Origin: Gammaproteobacteria bacterium
GTDB taxonomy: Bacteria > Pseudomonadota > Gammaproteobacteria > Thiohalobacterales > Thiohalobacteraceae
Direction of reading: 5' to 3'
Assembly (NCBI GenBank): GCA_018819175.1
Contig: JAHJQQ010000014.1
Span: 62,001 to 126,000, forward strand
Length of the DNA: 64,000 nt
Shown here: piece after piece, positions 8,725-17,577 of the stretch
Position numbering within the stretch: the first letter of the stretch is position 1
How the letters are laid out: each line of letters begins with the position of its first letter
Notes under the pieces: model-generated
Told to the model about the DNA's origin: nothing
Databases searched by the model: none
The model's input: only the letters and a program-made list of their open reading frames with translations
Made by a program: the position numbers and the translations under genes

Positions 8725-8766
8725 GTCGTGCCGTTTACGCAAATTAACATGCGCAAGCGGCACGAC
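8725..8766. terminator. Long imperfect hairpin between yidC and mnmE
   Basis: GTCGTGCCG (8725-8733) pairs with CGGCACGAC (8758-8766), and the interior TTACGCA/TGCGCAA can extend the stem with a mismatch. It lies between the yidC stop and the mnmE start, so it may attenuate or process the shared message. No T-run follows on either strand, so I do not call it a classical terminator. Confidence 0.4.
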
Positions 8767-8789
8767 CGAATCCGGATAGTGCCGGTATA

Positions 8790-10421
8790 TTACGCGCCCT
8801 TTTCGACGCGCTTGGTGATCACCCATTGCTGCGCGATCGACAAGGCATTGTTGGTCACCCAATACAGCACCAGGCCCGAGGGGAAGAAGGCGAAGAAGAT
8901 CGTGAATACGAACGGCAGGATCATCATCACCTTGGCCTGCATCGGATCCAAGGGCGCCGGGTTGAGTTTCTGCTGAATGAACATGGTCACGCCCATGATC
9001 AACGGCAGCACAAAGTAGGGATCTTTTGCCGACAGGTCGGTCAGCCACAGAATAAACGGCGCCTGACGCATCTCGACGCTTTCCAGCAGCACCCAGTACA
9101 GCGCGATGAACACGGGGATCTGCACCACAATCGGCAGGCAACCGCCCAAGGGATTGATTTTTTCAGTCCGGTACAGATCCATCATGGCCTGATTGAGTTT
9201 CTGGCGGTCATCGCCATAACGCTCTTTCAACGCCTGCAGGCGCGGCGCCATTTTGCGCATCTGCGCCATGGAACGGTAACTGGTCTCGGACAACTTGTAG
9301 AACACCAATTTAATAATCAGGGTCAGCAGAATAATCGCCCAGCCCCAATTGCCGACCACGTCGTGGATCTTCTCCACCAGCCAGAAAATCGGTTTGGCGA
9401 TGACGGTCAGCATGCCGTAGTCCACCGTGAGCTCCAGTCCCGGTGCGACCGCACCCAGATGATCCTGCAGCTTGGGACCGATGAAGATGCGCGTGGAAAA
9501 ACTCTGGCTGGCGCCGGGTGCGATCGTGGTCGTCGGGCCGACCATACCCAGCACAAAGCGGCCTCCGTCCAAGGCACGACTGTAATAGTGATTGGGTTCA
9601 CCGCTGTTCGGAATCAATGCGCCGAGGAAATAATGCTGGATCATGGCCGCCCAACCACCGGTGATATCGCGCGACAGATCGGCCTTGCCCATCGAACTGA
9701 AATCGAGCTTCTCGTATTTTTCTTCCGGGCTGTAAATCACGCCACCCAGATAGGTGTACACCAGCTTGCTGCTACCATCGGTGGAACCCTCGGCACGCTG
9801 CAGCTGGCGATATTGATGGCCAGTCCAGTCGAATCCGGTCTGGTTCAGGACCTGCTGATCCAGGTCCACGACATAAGAACCCGCTTTGAAGCGATAGGTC
9901 TTGGTGACGGTCACGCCTTCCGGGCTACGCCATACCAGCGGGACATCCAGCGACTGTTCGCCCGGCTGCAATTTGTACTCAGTCTGTGCGGCGTTAAACA
10001 CCACATGATGCGTCGGCTCGGTCCCTGTCTGAGTGCGTAAGCCGGATTGAATTATGAACAGGTCCGGCATTTGATCGTCGAGCAAACGCACCGGCACGTC
10101 GGGGGCCGTCGATACCTTGGGATAGGCCAGCAAGTCCGCTTGGCGCAAATCGCCGCCTCGGGTATTGATCTCAATATCGAGCACATCGGTGATGACTCGT
10201 ACGGTCTCTTCACTGATCAAGGACGTCTCAGGCTCGGCTGCGCGGGCTGTCTGACTGGGCGCTGCAACCGGCAAATCCTGCGCGGGCGCAGTCGCTGGTG
10301 CCACGGTCTCGGTAGGTGTCGATGTTGGCGCAGGCGTGTTGTAGTCGCGCTGCCAGCTCTCCCACAACATCAGGGCGATGAATGAAAGGGCGATGAAAAG
10401 AAACAGGCGTTGATTATCCAT
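8790..10421 (-). CDS. yidC: Membrane protein insertase YidC
   Basis: YidC inserts proteins into the inner membrane, alone or with SecYEG. I start it at ATG 10421 (MDNQRLFLFIALSFIALMLWESWQ), giving 543 residues; an upstream extension exists but matches no family. The parts are a first membrane segment (residues about 5-22), a low-complexity Thr/Ala/Pro linker, the large periplasmic P1 beta-sandwich domain (about 60-320) and the conserved five-helix core, including the arginine in KLSETSYRSMAQMRKM, the RYGDDRQKLNQAMMDLYRTEKINPLGGCLPI-type cytoplasmic hairpin, and VFTIFFAFFPSGLVLYWVTNN. The C-terminus is short (KRVEKGA). Its start overlaps the end of yidD. Confidence 0.96.
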   Translation of the reverse strand: MDNQRLFLFIALSFIALMLWESWQRDYNTPAPTSTPTETVAPATAPAQDLPVAAPSQTARAAEPETSLISEETVRVITDVLDIEINTRGGDLRQADLLAYPKVSTAPDVPVRLLDDQMPDLFIIQSGLRTQTGTEPTHHVVFNAAQTEYKLQPGEQSLDVPLVWRSPEGVTVTKTYRFKAGSYVVDLDQQVLNQTGFDWTGHQYRQLQRAEGSTDGSSKLVYTYLGGVIYSPEEKYEKLDFSSMGKADLSRDITGGWAAMIQHYFLGALIPNSGEPNHYYSRALDGGRFVLGMVGPTTTIAPGASQSFSTRIFIGPKLQDHLGAVAPGLELTVDYGMLTVIAKPIFWLVEKIHDVVGNWGWAIILLTLIIKLVFYKLSETSYRSMAQMRKMAPRLQALKERYGDDRQKLNQAMMDLYRTEKINPLGGCLPIVVQIPVFIALYWVLLESVEMRQAPFILWLTDLSAKDPYFVLPLIMGVTMFIQQKLNPAPLDPMQAKVMMILPFVFTIFFAFFPSGLVLYWVTNNALSIAQQWVITKRVEKGA

Positions 10422-10653
10422 GATGTCTACAGTGCGGTTGTTTATCGGGCACGGGATCGACACCACCCGGGTGCCAAGGATGACAGCGACCCAGTCGACG
10501 GATGGCCAGAATCAGGCCACGCCAACTGCCAAAACGCTCGAGGGCGGTCACTGCGTAAGAAGAACAACTGGGATAGAAACGACAATGCTGACCGACCCAG
10601 GGGCTGAGAACATACTGGTATGCGCGGATCATCAGGATGAGGACGGTACGCAT
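10414..10653 (-). CDS. yidD: Membrane protein insertion efficiency factor YidD
   Basis: This is a 79-residue member of the YidD (DUF37) family, a small protein with an N-terminal amphipathic helix that supports YidC-dependent insertion. Family signatures are IRAYQYVLSPWVGQHCRFYPSCSSYAVTALE in outline and GWLAIRRLGRCHPWHPGG-like CHPWHPGGVDPVP near the C-terminus. The three cysteines of the CRFYPSCSSY block and the CHPW cysteine are present. The gene overlaps rnpA by 22 bases upstream and yidC by 8 bases downstream, the standard rnpA-yidD-yidC arrangement. Confidence 0.94.
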   Translation of the reverse strand: MRTVLILMIRAYQYVLSPWVGQHCRFYPSCSSYAVTALERFGSWRGLILAIRRLGRCHPWHPGGVDPVPDKQPHCRHHG

Positions 10654-11006
10654 GGGCGTTGCTTGAGTCGGTTCCAGTGCTGTTCCAGTTCGGTCCGCAG
10701 CACAGCGGCTGTGCTGGTTGCGGCTGTGTTGCGGGCCAGAATGACAATGTCCCAGCTGCCCAGCTCGCGCTGCTGGCAGCGGAAGCTCTCGCGGATTATC
10801 CGCTTTATACGGTTCCGGTCCACGGCGCGCGCTGCGGCCTTTCGGGAAATAGCCAGGCCCAAGCGTGCATGCTCCAAGCCATTGGGTATCGTCAAGACCG
10901 TGAAGGCGCGGCTGGTCTTGCGCGTCGCACTCGCGAATACCTGCTTATACTCGGCAGGCCGGGTCAGGCGAAACGTGCGTGCAAAACTAGCCTGACCCCG
11001 TTCCAA
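10632..11006 (-). CDS. rnpA: Ribonuclease P protein component RnpA
   Basis: RnpA binds the RNase P RNA and helps it cut 5' leaders from pre-tRNAs. The 124-residue basic protein has FRLTRPAEYKQVFASATR, the beta strand FTVLTIPN, the LGLAISRKAAARAVDRNRIKRIIRESFR block, which is the RNP signature (RNRIKR), and VILARNTAA. The start is taken as TTG 11006 because no ATG or GTG is available between the rpmH stop and the conserved FRLTR block. It lies 11 bases after rpmH, with no obvious ribosome-binding site. Confidence 0.93.
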   Translation of the reverse strand: MERGQASFARTFRLTRPAEYKQVFASATRKTSRAFTVLTIPNGLEHARLGLAISRKAAARAVDRNRIKRIIRESFRCQQRELGSWDIVILARNTAATSTAAVLRTELEQHWNRLKQRPCVPSSS

Positions 11007-11017
11007 GACGCGAGGTA

Positions 11018-11152
11018 CTAGACGCTGAGACGAGCGCGTCCCTTGGCACGTCGTGCCTTGATAACCGCGCGGCCGTTCTTGGTGGCCATGCGGGCACGGA
11101 AACCGTGGGTACGCGCACGATGCAGATTGCTGGGCTGGAATGTTCTTTTCAT
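11018..11152 (-). CDS. rpmH: 50S ribosomal protein L34
   Basis: This encodes the 44-residue L34 protein, MKRTFQPSNLHRARTHGFRARM..., with the full family signature and the basic tail KARRAKGRARLSV. I start it at ATG 11152; the longer open frame upstream is not L34-like. It is divergent from dnaA and heads rpmH-rnpA-yidD-yidC-mnmE, as in most gammaproteobacteria. Confidence 0.97.
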   Translation of the reverse strand: MKRTFQPSNLHRARTHGFRARMATKNGRAVIKARRAKGRARLSV

Positions 11153-11262
11153 GACCGCTAACTCATTTGTCTGATGGCACATCCACCCGGACAGCGGATG
11201 GCGGAAAGCGCGCAATGTTACTGGCTGGCCCAAACCGGGTCAACCAACTCCTCAAGATAGGG

Positions 11263-11271
11263 TGTGGATAA
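11263..11271 (-). promoter_or_regulatory. Consensus DnaA box in the rpmH-dnaA gap
   Basis: TGTGGATAA is the reverse complement of the consensus TTATCCACA. It lies 69 bases upstream of the dnaA start and 111 bases from rpmH. It could serve dnaA autoregulation or be part of a split origin, as described for pseudomonads. Confidence 0.7.
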
Positions 11272-11339
11272 CTCCAGTTATCGGGTATAGACTCCCGCCT
11301 TCCCCGTACGCCATTCATGACTTCTGGAGGTTTGGAGCG

Positions 11340-12692
11340 TTGGACGCGCCATTGTGGAAGAAATGTCTGGACCGCCTGGAAACCGAGCTGCCGGAACAGC
11401 AGTTCAATACCTGGATTCGCCCCCTGCACGCGGTCGCAGACGATAATTGCCTGCGCCTGCTGGCGCCCAACCGGTTCGTCCTGGACTGGGTGCGTGAGCA
11501 TTTTTACGACCAAATCCATCAAGCGGTTCAGGACTACGCCCCTGCGCCTGCGCCTCAGATTGCCCTCGAAGTCGGGACGCGGCGTGCTGCGCCACCCCCC
11601 AAAGCAGCTGAGCCGGAAACCCGGTTTACCCGAGAGACTGAACGGCCCGCCACGCGCCGCATGGCCGCACCCAATCCTTCGCTCAATATCGCGCACATTT
11701 TCGAGAATTTTGTCGAGGGTAAATCCAATCAACTGGCGCGGGCGGCGTCCATGCAGGTTGGTGAGAATCCTGGCAAGGCCTACAACCCGCTTTTCATCTA
11801 CGGCGGTGTTGGTTTGGGCAAAACCCATTTGATGCACGCGGTCGGCAACCTCATCATTGCCGGCAAGCCCGATGCGCGTGTGGTCTATCTGCATTCGGAG
11901 CGCTTCGTTGCCGATATGGTCAAGGCGTTACAACACAACGCCATCAACGAATTCAAACGCTACTACCGCTCCGTCGATGCACTGCTCATTGATGATATCC
12001 AGTTTTTTGCGGGAAAAGAGCGTTCTCAGGAAGAATTTTTTCATACCTTCAATGCACTATTGGAAGGCCAACAGCAGGTGATTCTTACCTGCGACCGTTA
12101 TCCGAAAGAGGTCGCCGGTCTGGAGGAACGACTGAAATCACGTTTCGGTTGGGGTCTGACGGTCTGCATAGAACCACCGGAATTGGAAACACGGGTCGCG
12201 ATTCTGATGTCGAAGGCGGCGCAGGCGCAGGTCGAGGTACCCAACGAAGTGGCCTTCTTCATTGCCAAGCGTATTCAATCCAATATCCGTGAACTAGAAG
12301 GTGCGCTACGCCGCGTTGTCGCCAGTTCACGTTTTACCGGGCGACCGATCACGTTGGAATTCGCCAAAGAGGCGCTACGTGATTTATTGGCCTTGCAAGA
12401 TAAATTGGTTTCTATAGAGAATATTCAGAAGACTGTCGCCGACTATTATAAGATACGCATCGCAGACCTGTTATCCGCACGCCGCAGCCGTTCGATTGCG
12501 CGGCCGCGTCAGGTCGCCATGGCCTTGGCCAAAGAACTGACCACACACAGTTTGCCGGAGATCGGTGACTCGTTTGGTGGTCGGGACCACACGACGGTAT
12601 TACATGCCTGTCGCAAGATTGCCGAGCTTCGCGAGACGGAAATACGCATCAAAGAAGACTATTACAACCTGTTGAGAACCCTGACCACATGA
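11340..12692 (+). CDS. dnaA: Chromosomal replication initiator DnaA
   Basis: DnaA binds DnaA boxes at oriC, melts the origin and loads DnaB. I choose TTG 11340: it has a GGAGG 9 bases upstream and yields (M)DAPLWKKCLDRLETELPEQQ..., aligned with the E. coli N-terminus; an open extension to 11262 carries no family sequence. The product is 450 residues. Domains: I (about 1-85, DnaB/DiaA contact), a variable Pro/Ala linker II (about 86-115), AAA+ domain III with Walker A GGVGLGKTH and Walker B LLIDDIQFF, and the DNA-binding domain IV with the signature near RPRQVAMALAKELTTHSLPEIG and GGRDHTTVLHACRKI. The rare start codon may limit synthesis. Confidence 0.97.
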   Translation: MDAPLWKKCLDRLETELPEQQFNTWIRPLHAVADDNCLRLLAPNRFVLDWVREHFYDQIHQAVQDYAPAPAPQIALEVGTRRAAPPPKAAEPETRFTRETERPATRRMAAPNPSLNIAHIFENFVEGKSNQLARAASMQVGENPGKAYNPLFIYGGVGLGKTHLMHAVGNLIIAGKPDARVVYLHSERFVADMVKALQHNAINEFKRYYRSVDALLIDDIQFFAGKERSQEEFFHTFNALLEGQQQVILTCDRYPKEVAGLEERLKSRFGWGLTVCIEPPELETRVAILMSKAAQAQVEVPNEVAFFIAKRIQSNIRELEGALRRVVASSRFTGRPITLEFAKEALRDLLALQDKLVSIENIQKTVADYYKIRIADLLSARRSRSIARPRQVAMALAKELTTHSLPEIGDSFGGRDHTTVLHACRKIAELRETEIRIKEDYYNLLRTLTT

Positions 12693-12914
12693 TGTGGATA
12701 TGTTGTGAGCACTTATGGGCGGCCTAAGTTATCCCAATCTGTCCACAGGATATACACTGATGCACAGGGACTTACCCTTAGGGTTTGAGCCTATATATAT
12801 TATTGATTAGTAAGAATATAAATCACATACCCACAGATTTATGGCTTGCTAATAGTAGTAACAACTAAGAGTTATTAAGTACTTAATAAAGATTAAAACC
12901 AGATAGGACGCTCC
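12693..12914. other. Probable replication origin (oriC) in the dnaA-dnaN gap
   Basis: This 222-base gap holds several DnaA-box-like 9-mers: TGTGGATAT at 12693-12701 (8 of 9 to consensus, minus orientation), and 7-of-9 matches TTATCCCAA at 12729, CTGTCCACA at 12739 and ATACCCACA at 12827. These are interspersed with a markedly AT-rich stretch from about 12792 to 12900, in contrast to the GC-rich genes around it. That combination of boxes and a candidate unwinding element next to dnaA is typical of oriC. The dnaN promoter must also lie here. Confidence 0.6.
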
Positions 12915-14015
12915 ATGAAATTCAAGATTCAGCGGGAAGCTTTCCTCAAACCCCTCCAGCAGATCATCGGTGTTGTTGAACGTCGCCAGACACTCCCGGT
13001 ACTGGGAAATATTCTGGTTCAGACAACCGATCAAGGCCTCACCTTGACGGCCACAGATCTTGAAGTGGAGCTTGTTGCCCAGGTCGGTTTGGAGATTTCA
13101 GCGGGCGGCGAAACGACTCTGCCAGCCCGTAAATTATTGGACATCTGTCGGACCTTGCCTGAAGAGGCTTGGTTGGAGGTTCAGGTTGATCAGGAACGTG
13201 CCACGTTGCGGTCAGGTAAAAGCCGCTTCACCTTGGCGACCCTGCCAGCCTCGGATTTTCCCGTAATCGACGAGCTGAAAAGCGTGCAGGCGTTTAAGTT
13301 TCCGCAACGCGATCTCAAAGAGCTTATCGAGCGGACCCATTTTTCCATGGCACAGCAGGACGTACGCTATTACCTCAATGGCCTAATGCTGGAATTGGAT
13401 AAGAAAGGCATCCGTAGCGTGGCAACCGATGGGCATCGGCTGGCGATGTGTGAAATGGCGGCTAAAACCGGCGTGAGTGACAGCCAGCAGGTCATCGTTC
13501 CACGCAAGGGCGTGCAGGAGTTACTCCGGCTACTCGAGGGTGATGAGACGGAGGTAGAGATTCAGCTGGGCAGTAACCACATCCGTGTCAGCACACCCAA
13601 CATCCGTTTCACCTCGAAGCTGATTGATGGTCGTTTCCCGGATTACAACCGCGTTATGCCGAAAGGCGGTGATAAGCAGATCCAGACCGATCGCGGTTTT
13701 CTGCGTCAGGCCTTGGCCAGAACCTCGATTCTGTCGAATGAGAAATATCGCGGTATCCGCCTGAGTCTTGATAAAAATATACTTAAAATACAAGCACATA
13801 ATCCAGAGCAGGAAGAGGCCGAGGAAGAACTGGAGATCCAGTACAACGGCGATACCTTGGAAATCGGTTTCAATGTGACTTATTTGCTGGATGCCCTTGG
13901 GGCGCTGCCGGGTGACGATGTGCGTATTCTTTTATCCGATGCCAATAGCAGTTGCCTAATCGAAAATGGCGGCAGAGGGCATTGCAAATACGTCGTCATG
14001 CCTATGCGCCTGTAA
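12915..14015 (+). CDS. dnaN: DNA polymerase III beta sliding clamp
   Basis: DnaN is the ring-shaped processivity clamp of DNA polymerase III. The 366-residue length fits three topologically equal domains of about 120 residues. Family stretches include MKFKIQREAFLKPLQQIIGVVERRQTLPVLGNIL, SDFPVID, YYLNGLMLEL, SVATDGHRLAMCE, GRFPDYNRVMPKGGDK and the C-terminal YVVMPMRL, which forms part of the peptide-binding cleft. AGGA lies 6 bases before ATG 12915. It is followed by recF after 20 bases. Confidence 0.98.
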   Translation: MKFKIQREAFLKPLQQIIGVVERRQTLPVLGNILVQTTDQGLTLTATDLEVELVAQVGLEISAGGETTLPARKLLDICRTLPEEAWLEVQVDQERATLRSGKSRFTLATLPASDFPVIDELKSVQAFKFPQRDLKELIERTHFSMAQQDVRYYLNGLMLELDKKGIRSVATDGHRLAMCEMAAKTGVSDSQQVIVPRKGVQELLRLLEGDETEVEIQLGSNHIRVSTPNIRFTSKLIDGRFPDYNRVMPKGGDKQIQTDRGFLRQALARTSILSNEKYRGIRLSLDKNILKIQAHNPEQEEAEEELEIQYNGDTLEIGFNVTYLLDALGALPGDDVRILLSDANSSCLIENGGRGHCKYVVMPMRL

Positions 14016-14035
14016 CTACAGACGGTCGTTACTTA

Positions 14036-15118
14036 ATGGGTCTTATCAGTCTCGCTGTCCGCGATTTTCGTAATATTGCGGAGGGTGAGCTGGCGTTTTC
14101 CCCTCACGTCAATGTGATCACCGGCAGTAATGGGGCCGGGAAAACCAGTGTACTCGAGGCCCTGTTTTTTTTAGGCAGGGCCCAATCTTTTCGTACCACC
14201 CATACAGCAAATCTGATCCGTGAAGGCGCACACGCCCTGCTAGTGACGGGCAAATTGAAAGACCGGTACGACACAGAAATCCCCTTTGGTATTGAACGCG
14301 ATAAAGCCAGCGCCCGTGTGCACATGGCGGGGAAACCGGTACGGCAACTATCCGAGCTGGTTGCCCACTTCCCTTTCCAGCTCTTAAATCCCGACAGCCA
14401 CCAGTTCTTAGAAGGCGGCCCCCGACATCGACGCCGGTTTCTGGATTGGGGCGTGTTTCACGTGGAACCGAGTTTCTTTCCTACCTGGCAACGTTATAGC
14501 CGGGCCCTGCGCCAGCGTAATGCGGCCCTGCGTGCCGGGGCGCCAGCTCAGGAGATTCGGCTATGGGACCCGGAGTTGATTGCAACGACGGAGATACTGG
14601 ATCAGCAGCGTCGTCTCTATATCGAAAAACTACTTCCGGTACTGGCTGGTTATCTGGGCGAGTTGGTTGATATAGATGGCCTCAGCTGGGATTACCGGCC
14701 AGGTTGGTCACAAAAGCTGGGTTACGGCGAGGCGCTGAGCGAAACCTTGGAGGGCGACCGCCGCCAGGGTTTTACCCGGAATGGTCCGCATAGGGCCGAT
14801 CTCGTAGCCACCCTGGAGGGACTGCCTGCCCAGGAAAGAGTCTCGCGCGGTCAGCAGAAACAGATTGTCGTGGCCTTGATGCTTGCACAGGCGCGGGTCT
14901 TTCGTCAGGAACAGGGGCGGGCCTGCCTGTTTTTGATAGATGACCTCGCCTCTGAACTGGACAGCGACCACCGCGCGCGCGTGCTTACCCAATTAAAAGA
15001 GGTACAGGCCCAGATATTTCTGACGGCCATCAATGCGGCGGACATAGACACCAGCATCTGGCCTGATCAACGGCAGTTCCACGTGGAACACGGTCAGATT
15101 GAGGAAGTGATATACTGA
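14036..15118 (+). CDS. recF: DNA replication and repair protein RecF
   Basis: RecF is an SMC-like ATPase that, with RecO and RecR, loads RecA onto gapped DNA. I start it at ATG 14036 (MGLISLAVRDFRNIAEGEL), giving 360 residues; the frame is open further upstream but only overlaps dnaN. It has Walker A GSNGAGKTSVLEALFFLG (residues about 31-48), the RecF block HRRRFLDWGVFHVEP, the ABC signature region SRGQQKQIVVALMLAQ and Walker B ACLFLIDDLASELD. The order dnaA-dnaN-recF-gyrB is the standard origin cluster. Confidence 0.97.
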   Translation: MGLISLAVRDFRNIAEGELAFSPHVNVITGSNGAGKTSVLEALFFLGRAQSFRTTHTANLIREGAHALLVTGKLKDRYDTEIPFGIERDKASARVHMAGKPVRQLSELVAHFPFQLLNPDSHQFLEGGPRHRRRFLDWGVFHVEPSFFPTWQRYSRALRQRNAALRAGAPAQEIRLWDPELIATTEILDQQRRLYIEKLLPVLAGYLGELVDIDGLSWDYRPGWSQKLGYGEALSETLEGDRRQGFTRNGPHRADLVATLEGLPAQERVSRGQQKQIVVALMLAQARVFRQEQGRACLFLIDDLASELDSDHRARVLTQLKEVQAQIFLTAINAADIDTSIWPDQRQFHVEHGQIEEVIY

Positions 15119-15145
15119 GCCGGCTCGGTGCCAGGGGACAGATAA

Positions 15146-17566
15146 ATGAGCGATAAGCCTACATACGATTCTTCTAATATCAAGGTTTTGCGCGGCCTGG
15201 ATGCGGTTCGAAAACGCCCCGGGATGTACATTGGCGACACCGACGACGGTACCGGCCTCCACCATATGGTGTTCGAGGTTGTAGATAACTCCATCGATGA
15301 GGCACTCGCCGGTTACAGTAAAACCATTACGGTAACCATCCATAGCGATGAGTCCGTTACCGTCACCGATGACGGTCGCGGTATACCCGTGGATATTCAT
15401 CCCGAGGAAGGCGTGTCCGCCGCCGAGGTGATCCTGACCGTGCTGCATGCCGGCGGAAAATTCGACGACAATTCGTACAAGGTTTCCGGCGGCCTGCATG
15501 GCGTTGGCGTATCCGTCGTGAATGCCCTGTCTGAAGATTTGAAACTGACCATCCGCCGCGAAGGCAAGGTGTGGTATCAGGAATACCGACTCGGCGAACC
15601 GCAGGCACCGTTGGCCGTGATCGGCGCCACCGATGTCACCGGGACAGAGATTCGCTTCAAGCCCAGCAGCACCATTTTTACGAATATCGAATTTCACTAT
15701 GACCTGCTGGCCAAACGGCTACGTGAGCTGTCATTCCTGAATTCCGGGGTGCGCATCAGCCTGAAGGACGAACGCACTGAAAAAACCGATCTGTTCGAAT
15801 ACCAGGGCGGTATCCGCGCCTTTGTCGAGCATCTGAACCGCAATAAAACCCCCCTGCATCCGACCGTGTTCTATTTCAATACCGACCGGGACAATATCGG
15901 CGTCGAGGTGGCGTTCCAGTGGAATGATTCCTACCAGGAAAATATTTACTGTTTTACCAATAACATACCGCAGCGCGATGGCGGTACTCACCTGGCCGGG
16001 TTCCGTGCGGCGCTGACGCGCACTCTGAACCAATACATGGAAAACGAAGGCATTACCAAGAAGGCTAAAGTGATGCCGACCGGCGACGATGCCCGCGAAG
16101 GCTTGATGGCCGTGCTCTCGGTCAAAGTGCCGGACCCGAAATTTTCATCCCAGACCAAAGACAAACTGGTCTCGTCCGAGGTGAAGAGCGTGGTCGAATC
16201 CACGGTGGCTGAAAAGCTCCAGGCCTTCCTGTTGGAAAACCCCGGTGAGGCAAAAGGCATCACAGCCAAGATTGTGGATGCGGCCCGCGCCCGCGAGGCG
16301 GCGCGCAAGGCCCGCGAGATGACCCGTCGCAAAGGTGCGCTGGATATTGCCGGACTGCCCGGCAAACTGGCCGACTGCCAGGAACGCGACCCGGCGTTGT
16401 CAGAACTGTTCCTGGTCGAGGGTGATTCCGCCGGTGGTTCCGCCAAACAGGGCCGCGACCGCCGGACGCAGGCCATCCTGCCCCTCAAGGGCAAGATCCT
16501 GAATGTTGAAAAAGCTAGATTTGACAAGATGTTATCTTCGGCCGAGGTAGGCACGCTGATCACCGCCCTGGGATGTGGCATCGGTCGTGAAGAGTTCAAT
16601 CCAGACAAATTGCGCTATCACCGCATTATTATCATGACGGACGCGGACGTGGACGGTTCGCACATCCGCACCTTGCTGCTGACCTTCTTTTACCGGCAGA
16701 TGCCGGAGCTGATCGAGCGCGGCTATATCTATATCGCCCAGCCACCCCTGTATAAAATCAAAAAAGGTAAGCAAGAACAATATGTTAAGGACGATAACGC
16801 GCTAAACGCCTATCTCCTCAGCAATGCCCTGGAAGACGCACGGCTGCATGTGAATGCCGAGGCACCGGCCATCGCCGGGACGGCCCTGGAGCGGCTGGCC
16901 GAGCAGTACATAGCCGTGATGGGCACCATCAAGCGCCTGTCGCGACGTTATGATCCCGTCCTTCTGGAAAAACTGGTGTATATGCCGCCACTGGATGCGG
17001 CAGGCTTGCGTGACGCCAGTCGTGTGGTCGATTGGGTGGCGGAACTCGAGCAGCGTGCCAACGCAGCACTCCCGCCCGGGCAGAAGTTTGAAATCTTGGT
17101 GGCGGTGCAAGCGGAACAGGAAGGGTTCACGGCCAACATCATCAAGCGCACCCACGGCATTATTGCCTTGGAACAACGACTGACCAGTGAATTTTTTGTA
17201 TCCGGTGAATACCAGCGTATGGCGGAATTCGGCCGCGAAATGGACGGACTGCTCGGTATCGGCGCCTTCATTATGCGTGGCGAGCGCAAGCAAGATGTCA
17301 GCAGTTTCAAACAGGCCATCGAATGGCTGATGGAACAGGCGCGACGCGGCCAGCATATCCAGCGTTACAAAGGTCTCGGCGAAATGAATCCCGAACAGTT
17401 GTGGGAAACCACGCTGAATGCCGAGTCGCGCCGCTTGTTACAGGTGCGCATCGAAGATGCGGTTGCGGCCGATCAGATCTTCACGACGCTGATGGGCGAT
17501 CAAGTGGAACCACGCCGAGACTTTATTGAATCGAATGCGCTCGCCGTTGCGAACCTGGACGTATAG
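15146..17566 (+). CDS. gyrB: DNA gyrase subunit B
   Basis: GyrB is the ATPase subunit of gyrase, which introduces negative supercoils. The 806-residue protein has the GHKL ATPase domain (VVDNSIDEALAGY; DDGRGIPVDIH; GGKFDDNSYKVSGGLHGVGVSVVNALS), the transducer domain, and the TOPRIM domain with EGDSAGGSAKQGRDRRTQAILPLKGKILNVEKAR in outline and the metal-binding MTDADVDGSHI. An insert between the TOPRIM halves makes it about 800 residues, as usual in gammaproteobacteria. The C-terminus RRDFIESNALAVANLDV is typical. AGGGG lies ahead of ATG 15146. It ends 11 bases from the convergent lipoprotein gene. Confidence 0.98.
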   Translation: MSDKPTYDSSNIKVLRGLDAVRKRPGMYIGDTDDGTGLHHMVFEVVDNSIDEALAGYSKTITVTIHSDESVTVTDDGRGIPVDIHPEEGVSAAEVILTVLHAGGKFDDNSYKVSGGLHGVGVSVVNALSEDLKLTIRREGKVWYQEYRLGEPQAPLAVIGATDVTGTEIRFKPSSTIFTNIEFHYDLLAKRLRELSFLNSGVRISLKDERTEKTDLFEYQGGIRAFVEHLNRNKTPLHPTVFYFNTDRDNIGVEVAFQWNDSYQENIYCFTNNIPQRDGGTHLAGFRAALTRTLNQYMENEGITKKAKVMPTGDDAREGLMAVLSVKVPDPKFSSQTKDKLVSSEVKSVVESTVAEKLQAFLLENPGEAKGITAKIVDAARAREAARKAREMTRRKGALDIAGLPGKLADCQERDPALSELFLVEGDSAGGSAKQGRDRRTQAILPLKGKILNVEKARFDKMLSSAEVGTLITALGCGIGREEFNPDKLRYHRIIIMTDADVDGSHIRTLLLTFFYRQMPELIERGYIYIAQPPLYKIKKGKQEQYVKDDNALNAYLLSNALEDARLHVNAEAPAIAGTALERLAEQYIAVMGTIKRLSRRYDPVLLEKLVYMPPLDAAGLRDASRVVDWVAELEQRANAALPPGQKFEILVAVQAEQEGFTANIIKRTHGIIALEQRLTSEFFVSGEYQRMAEFGREMDGLLGIGAFIMRGERKQDVSSFKQAIEWLMEQARRGQHIQRYKGLGEMNPEQLWETTLNAESRRLLQVRIEDAVAADQIFTTLMGDQVEPRRDFIESNALAVANLDV

Positions 17567-17577
17567 GTTTATCGCTG

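Noticed and set aside
8826..10040. A 404-codon plus-strand open frame opposite yidC
   Set aside because: It is antisense to a certain gene, has no ribosome-binding site or family motif, and its composition is that of a reverse-complement shadow.
11262..11339. GTG 11262 as the dnaA start
   Set aside because: It lies across the DnaA box and adds 26 residues unlike any DnaA; TTG 11340 has a good ribosome-binding site and aligns with E. coli DnaA.
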